NCBI RefSeq assembly: GCF_011682065.1
Contig: NZ_VUYU01000032.1
Location: forward strand, 1 to 64,000
Reading direction: 5' to 3'
DNA length: 64,000 bases
Source: Massilia rubra
GTDB taxonomy: Bacteria; Pseudomonadota; Gammaproteobacteria; Burkholderiales; Burkholderiaceae_D
Shown here piece after piece: positions 17,685 to 25,509 of the stretch. Positions within the stretch are counted from its first letter, which is position 1. Each line of letters opens with the position of its first letter. Under the pieces are notes generated by a model. It worked only from the letters and a program-made list of their open reading frames with translations. It searched no databases and was not told the DNA's origin. A program made the position numbers and the translations under genes.

Positions 17685-18250
17685 TGGATAGCGACGTCCT
17701 GGCCGTCATCCTGCTGCTGCTGGCGTTGAGCGTGGCGCTGAACCTCAAGCTGTCGTTGCAGCTCTTGAAAGTCGTGCATCATCTCAGCGCGGCCGCAAAG
17801 GCGGCATCGATCCTGCCGCTGGGCGAAGCGCTTGACGCCTTTAGCGGCAAACGCCTGGCCGACGGCGCGCCTCTCACGGTGGGCGATGACGGCCAGCCGG
17901 CGGTGCTGCTGTTCCTCTCCAGCGCTTGCCCCAAATGCCGCCACAAGCTGCCCGAGATCGAACACCTGGCGCCGCTGGCGCGCGAAGCCGGCGTGGCGCT
18001 CTGGCTGGTCAGCCTGGAGCCGGGCTGGCGCCTGCGCCGCTTCCTGCAAGCGACCACGCTGGAAGGCAGCACCGTGCGCGTCTCCGGCGCCGACTACGGC
18101 ATGCTCAACCCGCTCATGTCTTCACCTTCGTACCTGTTCGTCAGCCAGGCCGGCACCCTGGACGCGCGCGGCATGATCGGCGACGACGACTGGCGCAGTT
18201 TTTGCGAACAGATGGACGAGATGCCGACGGCGCAAGAGGCAGGCGCGTGA
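17684..18250 (+). CDS. Membrane-anchored thioredoxin-like protein (MauD/TlpA type)
   Basis: 188 aa. One N-terminal transmembrane helix (about 6-22) and a thioredoxin-fold domain with the active site SSACPKC (79-85; C82, C85). It also has the conserved PSYLFV turn with a proline near position 147. Together with the preceding MauE-like protein it forms a MauE/MauD-type redox pair. The domain probably faces the periplasm. It overlaps the exporter start by 4 nt (GTGA). Confidence 0.85.
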   Translation: MDSDVLAVILLLLALSVALNLKLSLQLLKVVHHLSAAAKAASILPLGEALDAFSGKRLADGAPLTVGDDGQPAVLLFLSSACPKCRHKLPEIEHLAPLAREAGVALWLVSLEPGWRLRRFLQATTLEGSTVRVSGADYGMLNPLMSSPSYLFVSQAGTLDARGMIGDDDWRSFCEQMDEMPTAQEAGA

Positions 18251-20010
18251 GCCGGGCGTCGCCCCATCTCGACCGCCTGCGCCTGCTGCGCCCCTTCGCC
18301 GGCCGCCTGTGCGCGGGCCTGGTGTGCATGGCGGTGACGGTGCTGATCCAGCTGGCCTATCCCAAGGCGCTGTCGTACTTCATCGATAACATCAACGTGA
18401 GGAACGACATGGCGTGGTTCAGCTCACTGGCGCTGATCATGCTGGCCGTGCTCGCGCTGCAGGCAGTGGCGGCCACCGCGCGCTATTACATTTTCGAGTC
18501 GACCGGCTACATGATCGTCACGCGCATCCGGCGTCAGTTGTACGCGGCGCTGATCGGGCAGCCAATCGGCTTCTACGACAAGCACCACGTCGGCGAACTG
18601 ACTAACCGCCTCACGGCCGATGTCGAAATCCTGCACGACACGCTGACCATGGGGATGGCCGTCTCGCTGCGCTGCCTGTGCGTGTTCATCGGCGGCGTGG
18701 CGATGCTGCTGGCAATTTCGCCGGTCCTCTGCCTGATGCTGGTGATCTTTTTGCCGGCGACGCTATTCATCGGCAAAATGACGGGCAAGGTGTACCGCAA
18801 GCGCGCCAGCCTGATGCAGGACGGCCAGGCCGAATGCGGCAAGGTCGCGCAGGAGCATTTTTCGAATATCCGCCTGGTGCATGCCTTCAGCCAGCAGCGC
18901 ACCGCGCGCGCGCGTTACGCCGGCGCGACCGGGCATGCCTTGTCGCTGTCGGTGTCGAGCAGCGCGCTGTTTGCGCTGTTTCGCGGCGGCTCGTCGTTCC
19001 TGGTGTACCTGGCGCTGCTGGGGACTTTATGGTTCGGCGCGCGCCTGATCGGACAGGGCGCGCTGTCGGTGGGCGACCTGACCGCCTTTATCCTGTACGC
19101 CAGCATGGTGACCGAAGCGGCCGGCGCCATCGGCGAATTCTGGAACGCGTGGATGCGCACCATCGGCGCCACCGAATGGATCTTCAACGTCATCAACAGC
19201 GAACGCGCGCAGCAAGCCGCGCCGGGTGGCGAGGTGCGCTTGCAGGGCAAGCTGGCATTCGAGAACGTGGCGTTTGCGTATCCCGAACGGCCGGATACGC
19301 CGGCGTTGAACGGCATCGATTTTTCGATTGCCGCCGGCGAGACGATTGCGCTGGTCGGCGCATCCGGCGCCGGCAAGTCGACCATCGCCAGCCTGATCCT
19401 GGGTTTCTACCAGCCCGACAGCGGCAGCATTTTGTTCGACGGTGCTCACGCCAGCGCCATGACGCTGGCGGGCATCCGCAGCAAGCTGGCGATCGTGGAG
19501 CAGGAGCCATCGCTTTTTTCGGGAAGCATATTCGAGAACATCGCGTTCGCGGTGGCCGAACGCGACGTGACCCTGGATGAAGTGAAGGCGGCGGCCAGCC
19601 TGGCCTATGCCCACGATTTCATCAGCGCCTTCCCGGATGGCTATGACACCGTGGTCGGCGAGCGTGGCGCGCAACTGTCGGGCGGGCAGAAACAGCGCAT
19701 CGCGATTGCGCGCGCCCTGCTGCGCGATCCGCGCATCCTGATCCTCGACGAAGCGACCAGCGCGCTCGATTCCTCCAGCGAACTGCAGGTGCAGCGCGCG
19801 CTCGACACCTTGATGCAAGGGCGCACCACGATCATCATCGCGCACCGCTTTTCCACCATCGTCAAAGCCGACCGCATCTTGGTGCTGGAGCAGGGCAGGC
19901 TGGCGCAGCAGGGCACGCACGCGCAACTGGTGGCGCAGCAGGAGGGCTTGTACTTCCACCTGATGCGCCACCAGTTGGCACGGGCCGGCGACGATCTGGT
20001 TCCGGCTTAA
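18247..20010 (+). CDS. ABC exporter, fused membrane and ATPase domains
   Basis: About 587 aa from a GTG overlapping the preceding stop; no other start fits. Six-helix ABC_membrane domain (about 15-300) then ATPase with Walker A GASGAGKST (about 370), signature LSGGQKQRIAIARAL, Walker B ILILDEATSALD and the H-loop AHRFSTI. This is a half-transporter acting as a homodimer, of the type that exports lipids, drugs or peptides. It has no N-terminal C39 peptidase domain. As the last gene of the cluster it most likely exports the modified peptide. Its TAA overlaps the stop of the convergent PhoD gene (TTAA, 20007-20010). Confidence 0.9.
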   Translation: MSRASPHLDRLRLLRPFAGRLCAGLVCMAVTVLIQLAYPKALSYFIDNINVRNDMAWFSSLALIMLAVLALQAVAATARYYIFESTGYMIVTRIRRQLYAALIGQPIGFYDKHHVGELTNRLTADVEILHDTLTMGMAVSLRCLCVFIGGVAMLLAISPVLCLMLVIFLPATLFIGKMTGKVYRKRASLMQDGQAECGKVAQEHFSNIRLVHAFSQQRTARARYAGATGHALSLSVSSSALFALFRGGSSFLVYLALLGTLWFGARLIGQGALSVGDLTAFILYASMVTEAAGAIGEFWNAWMRTIGATEWIFNVINSERAQQAAPGGEVRLQGKLAFENVAFAYPERPDTPALNGIDFSIAAGETIALVGASGAGKSTIASLILGFYQPDSGSILFDGAHASAMTLAGIRSKLAIVEQEPSLFSGSIFENIAFAVAERDVTLDEVKAAASLAYAHDFISAFPDGYDTVVGERGAQLSGGQKQRIAIARALLRDPRILILDEATSALDSSSELQVQRALDTLMQGRTTIIIAHRFSTIVKADRILVLEQGRLAQQGTHAQLVAQQEGLYFHLMRHQLARAGDDLVPA

Positions 20011-21617
20011 GCCCCGGCTGCCGTCAGCGTTTTGCTGAACTGCGATACGCCATTGAGATCGAACAGCTCGACCTTCATCGCCTTCGACTGCGGGTCGATA
20101 TTGACTTCGCCGAAGAACTGGTAGCCGGCGAACGGCGACGAATTCTGGATCGGCGGCGCCTTGGCAAACACCTCGGTCGGGCCGAACGTCATATCGAGCT
20201 TGCCCGGACCGAAGGCGCCGGCATTCATCGGGCCGGCCACGAATTCCCAGAACGGCGCAAAATCGGTGAAGTGCGCCTTGGCCGGGTCGTAGTAATGGGC
20301 CGCGCAGTAATGCACGTCGGTCGTGATCCAGACCACGTTCGGCACCGCCTTGATGCCCTTGAGCAGGCGCGCCATTTCCAGCTCGCGTCCCGAGGCCGGC
20401 CCGCTCACGCCATTGGCCACCGCTTCCCACATCGCCACGCCTTTGGCGTCCTTGCCGTCGGCGACTTCCAGCCCGATCGGCATGTCCGACGAGATGACTT
20501 TCCAGGTCGCTTTCGAGGCGCTCAGTTCGGCGATCAGCCAGTCCACCTGGGCCGAGCCGAGGATGGCCGAAGCGGCGTTTTCCTCGGTCTGCAGGTTGGT
20601 GCTGTTGGGACCACGATAGCTGCGCATGTCGATCACGAACACGTCGAGCAGCGGGCCGTAAGCGATGCTGCGGTAGATGCGCTGGGGTTCGGCCTGTTTG
20701 TAAAAGCGCATCGGCGCGTATTCCAGGAAGGCGCGCCGGCCACGCTCGGCCAGGGTGGCGACGTTCTTTTCCTTGTAGCGCGCATCGGCCGCCAGGTCCT
20801 TGGCGCCGCTGTAGTTGTTGGTCACTTCGTGGTCGTCCCACTGCCAGATCTGCGGCACTTGCGCGGCGAATTTGCGAAAGTTCAGGTCGAGCGTGTTGTA
20901 AGAGTGGCGGCCACGGAATTCCTTGAGCGTTTCGGCGACCTTGCTCACCTCTTCGGTCACGATGCTTTTCCAGATCTGGCCATTTTCGGCCTTCGCTTCG
21001 GCCGCGATCGGGCCGTCGGCGTAGACCGTGTCGCCGTTATGGATGAAGAAATCCGGATCGCGCTTGCGCATCGATTCGTACATGCGCACGCCGCCGAAAT
21101 CCGTATTGATGCCCCAGCCCTGGCCGGCCTGGTCGCCGCTCCAGTGGAAGCGGATGGCGCGCTTGCCGTCCGCCTGCGGCATGGTGCGGAACTGGCCCGC
21201 GACGGGCTCGCTCTCGATGCGGCCATTGGCCGGGTCGACGTACTTCACGCGCACGAACACGGTCTGGCCGGCCGGGAGGCCCGACAAGTCGACGCGCGAG
21301 GTGAAGTCGGTGGCCTCGGTGGCGGTCGGGCCGGCAATGCGGCTGGCGTTGGTGAAGCGCTCGCTGGTGTCGTATTCGACAATCATTTGCGCAGTGCGGT
21401 CGCTGCGGCTCCAGATCACGGCGCGTTCGCCGGTCACGTCGCCGAACTGGATCCCCGAGGGCAGCTTGGGCCGTTCGGCGTCGCTGGTGACGATGGCCGG
21501 AGCAGGGGAGTCGGAACCGCCGCAGGCCGACAGCAGCAGCGACCCGTTGAGCGCCGTGCCGCCGGCGATGATGCCGCCGCGCGTGAGGAAACCGCGGCGT
21601 GAAAGTGTTGAGGTCAT
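20007..21617 (-). CDS. PhoD-like alkaline phosphatase/phosphodiesterase, Tat-exported
   Basis: 536 aa. The N-terminus LSRRGFLTRGG is a twin-arginine signal ending near SACGG, which could also be lipidated. PhoD features follow: an Ig-like N-terminal domain, then HWSGDQAGQGW, FFIHNGDTVYADGP, WDDHEVTNNY and TTDVHYCAAHYY, containing the Asp/His metal ligands. The family releases phosphate from phosphate esters, often under phosphate limitation. Single gene, convergent with the peptide exporter and with no terminator between the two. Confidence 0.9.
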   Translation of the reverse strand: MTSTLSRRGFLTRGGIIAGGTALNGSLLLSACGGSDSPAPAIVTSDAERPKLPSGIQFGDVTGERAVIWSRSDRTAQMIVEYDTSERFTNASRIAGPTATEATDFTSRVDLSGLPAGQTVFVRVKYVDPANGRIESEPVAGQFRTMPQADGKRAIRFHWSGDQAGQGWGINTDFGGVRMYESMRKRDPDFFIHNGDTVYADGPIAAEAKAENGQIWKSIVTEEVSKVAETLKEFRGRHSYNTLDLNFRKFAAQVPQIWQWDDHEVTNNYSGAKDLAADARYKEKNVATLAERGRRAFLEYAPMRFYKQAEPQRIYRSIAYGPLLDVFVIDMRSYRGPNSTNLQTEENAASAILGSAQVDWLIAELSASKATWKVISSDMPIGLEVADGKDAKGVAMWEAVANGVSGPASGRELEMARLLKGIKAVPNVVWITTDVHYCAAHYYDPAKAHFTDFAPFWEFVAGPMNAGAFGPGKLDMTFGPTEVFAKAPPIQNSSPFAGYQFFGEVNIDPQSKAMKVELFDLNGVSQFSKTLTAAGA

Positions 21618-21689
21618 GAAGGCTCCAGTGAAGAATGGCTGGAAGTCTAGAGCCTGTTTATGACCTATTCATGAATTGCTAAAGGGAAA

Positions 21690-22256
21690 TCATGTTGCGC
21701 CGGCCAGGGCGCGCAGCACGCCGGCGCTGTCGCCGATGGTGGCGTATTCGCCGTCCAGGTTGGCCAGCGCCATCGCGTGCACGTCGGCGGCGCTGCGCGC
21801 CTGGCCGGCGTAGTCGGTGCAGGCAAAGGCGAAGCAGGCGTCGGCCACCACGGTGGTGTCGAAGCCCAGGTTACCGGCGCTGCGCGCGCTGCCTTCGACT
21901 GAATTGTTGGTGCTCACGCCGGCCATGACGATGCGCGTGATGCCGCGCACGCGCAGCCAGCGTTCGAGGCCCGAATGGATGAACGCATCGGGCACGTTTT
22001 TCTCGACCACGTGTTCCCGCGCCAGCGGCAGCAGCGCATCCTGAAATTCGGCGCCCGGCTGGCCGGGCCAGAACAAGCTGCCCGGCGTGCGCGACATGTG
22101 GCGCACGTGGACCACGGGCGCATCGACGGCGCGCCACGCCGCCAGCAGGTCGGCGATGCGCGAGCCGGCCTGCGGGTTGTTACGCTCTCCCGCGGCCGGA
22201 TTGGCCATGGCTTTTTGCATGTCGATGATGATCAAGGCTGGCAGGTCGGTGCGCAT
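21690..22256 (-). CDS. Isochorismatase-fold hydrolase with Ser at the nucleophile position
   Basis: 188 aa. Cysteine-hydrolase/isochorismatase family: IIIDMQ supplies Asp12, VEKNVPDAF supplies Lys86, and GVSTNNSVEGSAR (113-125) is the nucleophile loop. In most amidohydrolases of the family the position of Ser119 is Cys; a serine or glycine there occurs in some subgroups, so the reaction may differ from classical amide hydrolysis. Substrate unknown. The start gives a compact N-terminus; a longer open frame upstream has no family similarity. Confidence 0.85.
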   Translation of the reverse strand: MRTDLPALIIIDMQKAMANPAAGERNNPQAGSRIADLLAAWRAVDAPVVHVRHMSRTPGSLFWPGQPGAEFQDALLPLAREHVVEKNVPDAFIHSGLERWLRVRGITRIVMAGVSTNNSVEGSARSAGNLGFDTTVVADACFAFACTDYAGQARSAADVHAMALANLDGEYATIGDSAGVLRALAGAT

Positions 22257-22300
22257 GCGGGCTCGCTGAAGAAGGGACGAGCGTCGATTATAGTGGCGCC

Positions 22301-23488
22301 TTAATAAGCGCGCTGGCGCTTGCCGATCTGCGAGCGCAGGAAGGCCAGCTTGGCCGAATAGCGCTCGCTGGCCGCGTGCGTGGTGCTGTTGTCGAGCGCC
22401 AGCGCCAGCTCGTCGCGCGCGGCGTTCGCTTCGCCCAGGCGCCAGTGCGTCATCGCCAGCCAGAAGTGGAATTCGTGGTTGAAGGGCGCGCGCCGCACTT
22501 CCTTGTTGAGCAGCTCGCGCGCCTCGCCGTAGCGCAGCTCTTCCAGGGCCTTCATCGCCAGGTGGAAGTAGTGGTAGGGCGGGGTCGGCTCCAGGGTGGC
22601 CAGGCGCGCCGCCAGCGCCTTCGACTCCGCTTCCTTGCCCAGTTTCGACAACACCGGCACCAGGTTGTGCATGGCGATCGTGCTTTCGGGCTCCAGGGTC
22701 AGGGTGGCCTTGAAGGCGCGTTCGGCCAGCGCATTGTCGCCGTGGCGCTGGTAGACAACGCCCAGGGTGTTGTAGGGCGTCGAGTAGGTCGGCAGGTGCA
22801 TCACCGCCGCGCGCGCCCACCAGTAGGCCTGGTCGAGATTGTTCTCGGCCAGCGCTTCGGCCGCGCGGTTATTCATGAACATCGCTTCGATCATGCGCTC
22901 TTCGATCACGTGCGTGTTGTAGCGCGCGCTGTCTTCGGGCGGCAGGAAGTCGATGGTGATCATGCGCTCCTCGCCGCCCAGGGTGCGCGCCTGCACCGTG
23001 CGCCGCTTGCCCATCGAGAGGTTGACGTGGGTGCTGGCGAAATACAGGCCGCCGCTGCGGGTCCAGGTTTCGTCGATCATCACGTCCTGGTACTGCACTT
23101 CCAGCCCCAGGTGCTTGGCGAAAGCGGCCGTCATGACCACCAGCGACAGGCAGTTGCCCATGCGCGCATCGAACGTTTCGGCGGCGTTGCGGGTGACGCT
23201 GGCGTCGTATTCGAGTTTCAGCTCGCCCTTGGTGTAGAGCGCCTCGACCAGGCCGCGCTCCGGCCCGAGCCGGCGCAGCACGCTGTGGAACTCGGGGCTG
23301 TCGAGATAGGCGCGCATGGCGGGACCGAGCACGAACAGCTGGTCCGGGCCGACCGCCGCCGGCGCCGGCGTGAAGGTGGCGTCGCTCAAGACCGCCGGCA
23401 GCGGCAGCGGGGGCGGCACGCGCACGCTGGCGCAGCCGCCGCCCAGCAGGGACAAGGTCAAGATGGCCAAGCTGGCAAGGTGTCGCAT
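22301..23488 (-). CDS. Lipoprotein with transglutaminase-like and TPR domains
   Basis: 395 aa. Signal peptide with lipobox LLGGGCAS, so probably membrane-anchored. A transglutaminase-like segment is suggested by GNCLSLVVMTAAFAKHLGL (about 112-130) followed by FASTHVNL (Cys and His). From about residue 200, TPR-type helical repeats follow: AYWWARAAVM, PYNTLGVVYQRHGDNALAE and later ones. Similar proteins are usually annotated as TPR-containing; their function is unknown. Downstream of the HDOD gene in the same direction, separated from it by the MITE-like element. Confidence 0.8.
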   Translation of the reverse strand: MRHLASLAILTLSLLGGGCASVRVPPPLPLPAVLSDATFTPAPAAVGPDQLFVLGPAMRAYLDSPEFHSVLRRLGPERGLVEALYTKGELKLEYDASVTRNAAETFDARMGNCLSLVVMTAAFAKHLGLEVQYQDVMIDETWTRSGGLYFASTHVNLSMGKRRTVQARTLGGEERMITIDFLPPEDSARYNTHVIEERMIEAMFMNNRAAEALAENNLDQAYWWARAAVMHLPTYSTPYNTLGVVYQRHGDNALAERAFKATLTLEPESTIAMHNLVPVLSKLGKEAESKALAARLATLEPTPPYHYFHLAMKALEELRYGEARELLNKEVRRAPFNHEFHFWLAMTHWRLGEANAARDELALALDNSTTHAASERYSAKLAFLRSQIGKRQRAY

Positions 23489-23540
23489 CGATGCCTCCTC
23501 AAGTCTGACTTTCAGTATCGTCGCCGAAACGCCGAAAGTC

Positions 23541-23706
23541 TAGCAGCCTGTCGGACTTGGGATCGTCGGCTGCAAAAATACCTGGGACGGTCCATATTTC
23601 GCCGCTTTCTCGGCCAATAGCACGCTATTGGCACTGCGAAATCGTCAAAATCTGGCCTCGCCCAGCCATTTTTTCGCTTCGACTCCCCAAGTCCGACAGG
23701 CTGCTA
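23541..23706. mobile_element. MITE-like palindromic element, copy 1
   Basis: 166 bp with perfect 21-bp terminal inverted repeats (23541-23561 and 23686-23706; the left arm begins tagcagcctgtcggac). The interior is itself imperfectly palindromic, with a central ccaatag/ctattgg hairpin. It is bounded by CTAG on both sides. A second copy in inverse orientation lies at 52544-52709, differing at three internal positions plus one matched change in each arm. No coding capacity. CTAG targets suggest mobilisation by an IS5-type transposase; this is inference. Confidence 0.85.
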
Positions 23707-24570
23707 GCCCTCGTGCTCGCCGTGGAAGGAGTCGTGCAGCTCGTCGAGCAGGTCGGTGATGTCGTCGTCGGACAGGCCGAGGTAGGCGCTGGCGCGGGCG
23801 CCGCCCTTGTCCCATTCGAGCGAGCCGCCGTGGCCCTGGTACTGCTGGATGGCGCTTTCGGCCAGCAGCGACAGCGCCACCAGGGCGCGCACGGCGTCGT
23901 CGGTGGCCTCGTCTTCGAGCACGCTGTAATCCTGGTGGTGCAGGATGGCCCACGCCACTTCGCTCGACAGGCCCCAGTTGCGCGCCAGCAGGCAGCCGAT
24001 GGCGGCGTGGTTGGTGCTGTGGCGTTCATCTTCGAGCGCGGTGAAGGGGCGCAGCGGGTCGTTGGCCGCTTCGGCGAAGGTGGAGGCGTAGGCGGGAAAG
24101 CGCTGCATCAGCAGCGGCACGCCGGTGTCGCAGAACAGGCCGAAAGTGTGCGCCACGTCGGCTTCGCCGATGCGCAAGCGGCGCGACAGGTACACCATGG
24201 CCTGGGCGCGCCGGGTCGACAGGTCCCAGAAACTGGCCAGCGAGGCGTGGTCGGTGCCGATGCTGCGGCGTGCCAGCAGGCCCGTCATCAGGGCCGCGAC
24301 CTGGTTGATCCCCAGGAAAAGAATCGCCTGCTCGATCGACTTGGCCTTGCGCTTGCCGCCGTAAAAGGAGGAATTGGCCAGTTTGAGCAGCGCCCCGGAC
24401 ATGCCGACATCGCTGGCGATAATGCGTCCGATGGTGGCCGGCGACGGATCTTCCGACATCAGTTCGCGCTGCAGGTCGGCCAACAGGCTCGGACGTGGCG
24501 GTATCCGGATCGACTTGATCAGGGCATCGACCGGGTCGTCGGCAGTGGTGGCTAGGGCTGGGTTGCTCAT
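23704..24570 (-). CDS. HDOD-domain protein
   Basis: 288 aa. HDOD domains are HD-related signalling modules that lack the metal-binding His-Asp pair; they occur in regulators of motility, biofilm and stress. Recognisable blocks: IRIPPRPSLLADLQREL, ASDVGMSGALLKLANSSFYGG and FLGINQVAALM. The start MSNPALATT is chosen over an extension of 26 residues that lacks similarity. Its TAG stop (23704-23706) lies in the outermost bases of the MITE terminal repeat, so the element has inserted exactly at the gene end. Confidence 0.88.
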   Translation of the reverse strand: MSNPALATTADDPVDALIKSIRIPPRPSLLADLQRELMSEDPSPATIGRIIASDVGMSGALLKLANSSFYGGKRKAKSIEQAILFLGINQVAALMTGLLARRSIGTDHASLASFWDLSTRRAQAMVYLSRRLRIGEADVAHTFGLFCDTGVPLLMQRFPAYASTFAEAANDPLRPFTALEDERHSTNHAAIGCLLARNWGLSSEVAWAILHHQDYSVLEDEATDDAVRALVALSLLAESAIQQYQGHGGSLEWDKGGARASAYLGLSDDDITDLLDELHDSFHGEHEG

Positions 24571-24749
24571 ATGATATCGAAGATTAGTTTCCGTGTGGAA
24601 TCTCTTGCAATGCGTCACTATAAACCAGTCTGCCTCGCAGCGGCTCATCTTGTCTCAATCAAAAAAGAATCTTTCTTCAGTGTTGGCCCGCCGTCACACA
24701 TGGCATGGCCACACTGGCAGGTTTGCCTCAAAACCACCCCCAACCTCTG
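24571..24749. other. Intergenic region upstream of the HDOD gene
   Basis: Divergent promoter space between the HDOD gene and the glycosylase. It is relatively AT-rich near the HDOD start. I see no clear promoter or small gene in it. Confidence 0.4.
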
Positions 24750-24825
24750 GTGTCAGGTCTGACATTCGGACACGAGCTCAGCATTACCAGTGACGAGTCC
24801 GTGTCCGAATGTCAGACCTGGCACC
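24750..24825. repeat. REP/BIME-like inverted repeat pair
   Basis: ggtgtcaggtctgacattcg (from 24750) recurs as its reverse complement, with one mismatch near the outer edge, ending at about 24825. The arms are about 26 bp and enclose a loop of about 25 bp. The layout, two opposed REP-like units in an intergenic gap, matches a BIME. The unit differs from the repeat next to the RAYT gene. Confidence 0.65.
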
Positions 24826-24913
24826 GGGGGAAGGCCCTGGCAGGCTTGCCGTAAAACCAAGCCGCGCTGTGCGGCAAACGGACAGCGGGCGAGTTTAGGT
24901 AGAATTGTTTCCT

Positions 24914-25492
24914 ATGAAAATGCAGACAACAAGGCAGTTGGCGGGTATCGATTTTGGCGCGCCGTCGCACGAGGTGGCGCGCCAGCTGATCGGCGTGGCG
25001 CTGCTGGTCGATGGCGTGGGCGGGCGCATCGTCGAAACCGAAGCCTATGACCGCGACGATCCGGCTTCGCACAGCTTTTCCGGTCCCAGCGAACGCAACC
25101 TGGCCATGTTCGGCCCGCCCGGGCACGCCTATGTGTACCGCTCCTACGGCATCCACTGGTGCCTGAACTTCGTCTGCCGCGAGGAGGGCCACGGCGCCGC
25201 GGTGCTGATCCGCGCCATCGAGCCGCTCGACGGCATCGAGCTGATGCGCGAGCGGCGCGGCGTGGACGATGTGCGCCTGCTGTGCTCCGGACCCGGCAAG
25301 CTGTGCCAGGCGCTGGGCGTGACCCGCTCCCACAATGCGCTGGCGCTGGACGCGCCGCCGTTCGCGTTGCTCGCCCCCGCCACGCCGGCCGTGGTGGTGG
25401 CCGGCCCGCGCATCGGCATTTCCAAGGCCATGGACGTGCCCTGGCGCTTCGGCCTGGCCGGGTCGCGCTTCGTGAGCCGGCCGTTCCGCTAG
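24914..25492 (+). CDS. 3-methyladenine DNA glycosylase (AAG/MPG family)
   Basis: 192 aa. Removes alkylated purines and hypoxanthine to start base excision repair. Family signatures: [21 protein letters not shown], the catalytic Glu in [19 protein letters not shown] and [11 protein letters not shown]. The ATG at 24914 is used; an upstream TTG at 24905 adds only three residues. It stands alone between the repeat pair and the convergent chemoreceptor gene. Confidence 0.93.
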   Translation: MKMQTTRQLAGIDFGAPSHEVARQLIGVALLVDGVGGRIVETEAYDRDDPASHSFSGPSERNLAMFGPPGHAYVYRSYGIHWCLNFVCREEGHGAAVLIRAIEPLDGIELMRERRGVDDVRLLCSGPGKLCQALGVTRSHNALALDAPPFALLAPATPAVVVAGPRIGISKAMDVPWRFGLAGSRFVSRPFR

Positions 25493-25509
25493 GACTCTGC
25501 GCCAGCGCT

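Noticed and set aside
17163-18250. Part of a methylamine dehydrogenase (mau) operon
   Set aside because: No structural mau genes are present; the pair is coupled to the ATP-grasp ligase and the ABC exporter instead.
14775-20010. Bacteriocin of the double-glycine class, lanthipeptide or lasso peptide
   Set aside because: The leaders have no GG/GA processing site and the exporter has no C39 domain. There are no LanB, LanC, LanM, YcaO, asparagine synthetase or radical SAM genes in the cluster.
24750-24825. CRISPR-like repeat
   Set aside because: Only two units in opposite orientation, no further spacers and no cas genes; it is a REP/BIME-type palindrome.
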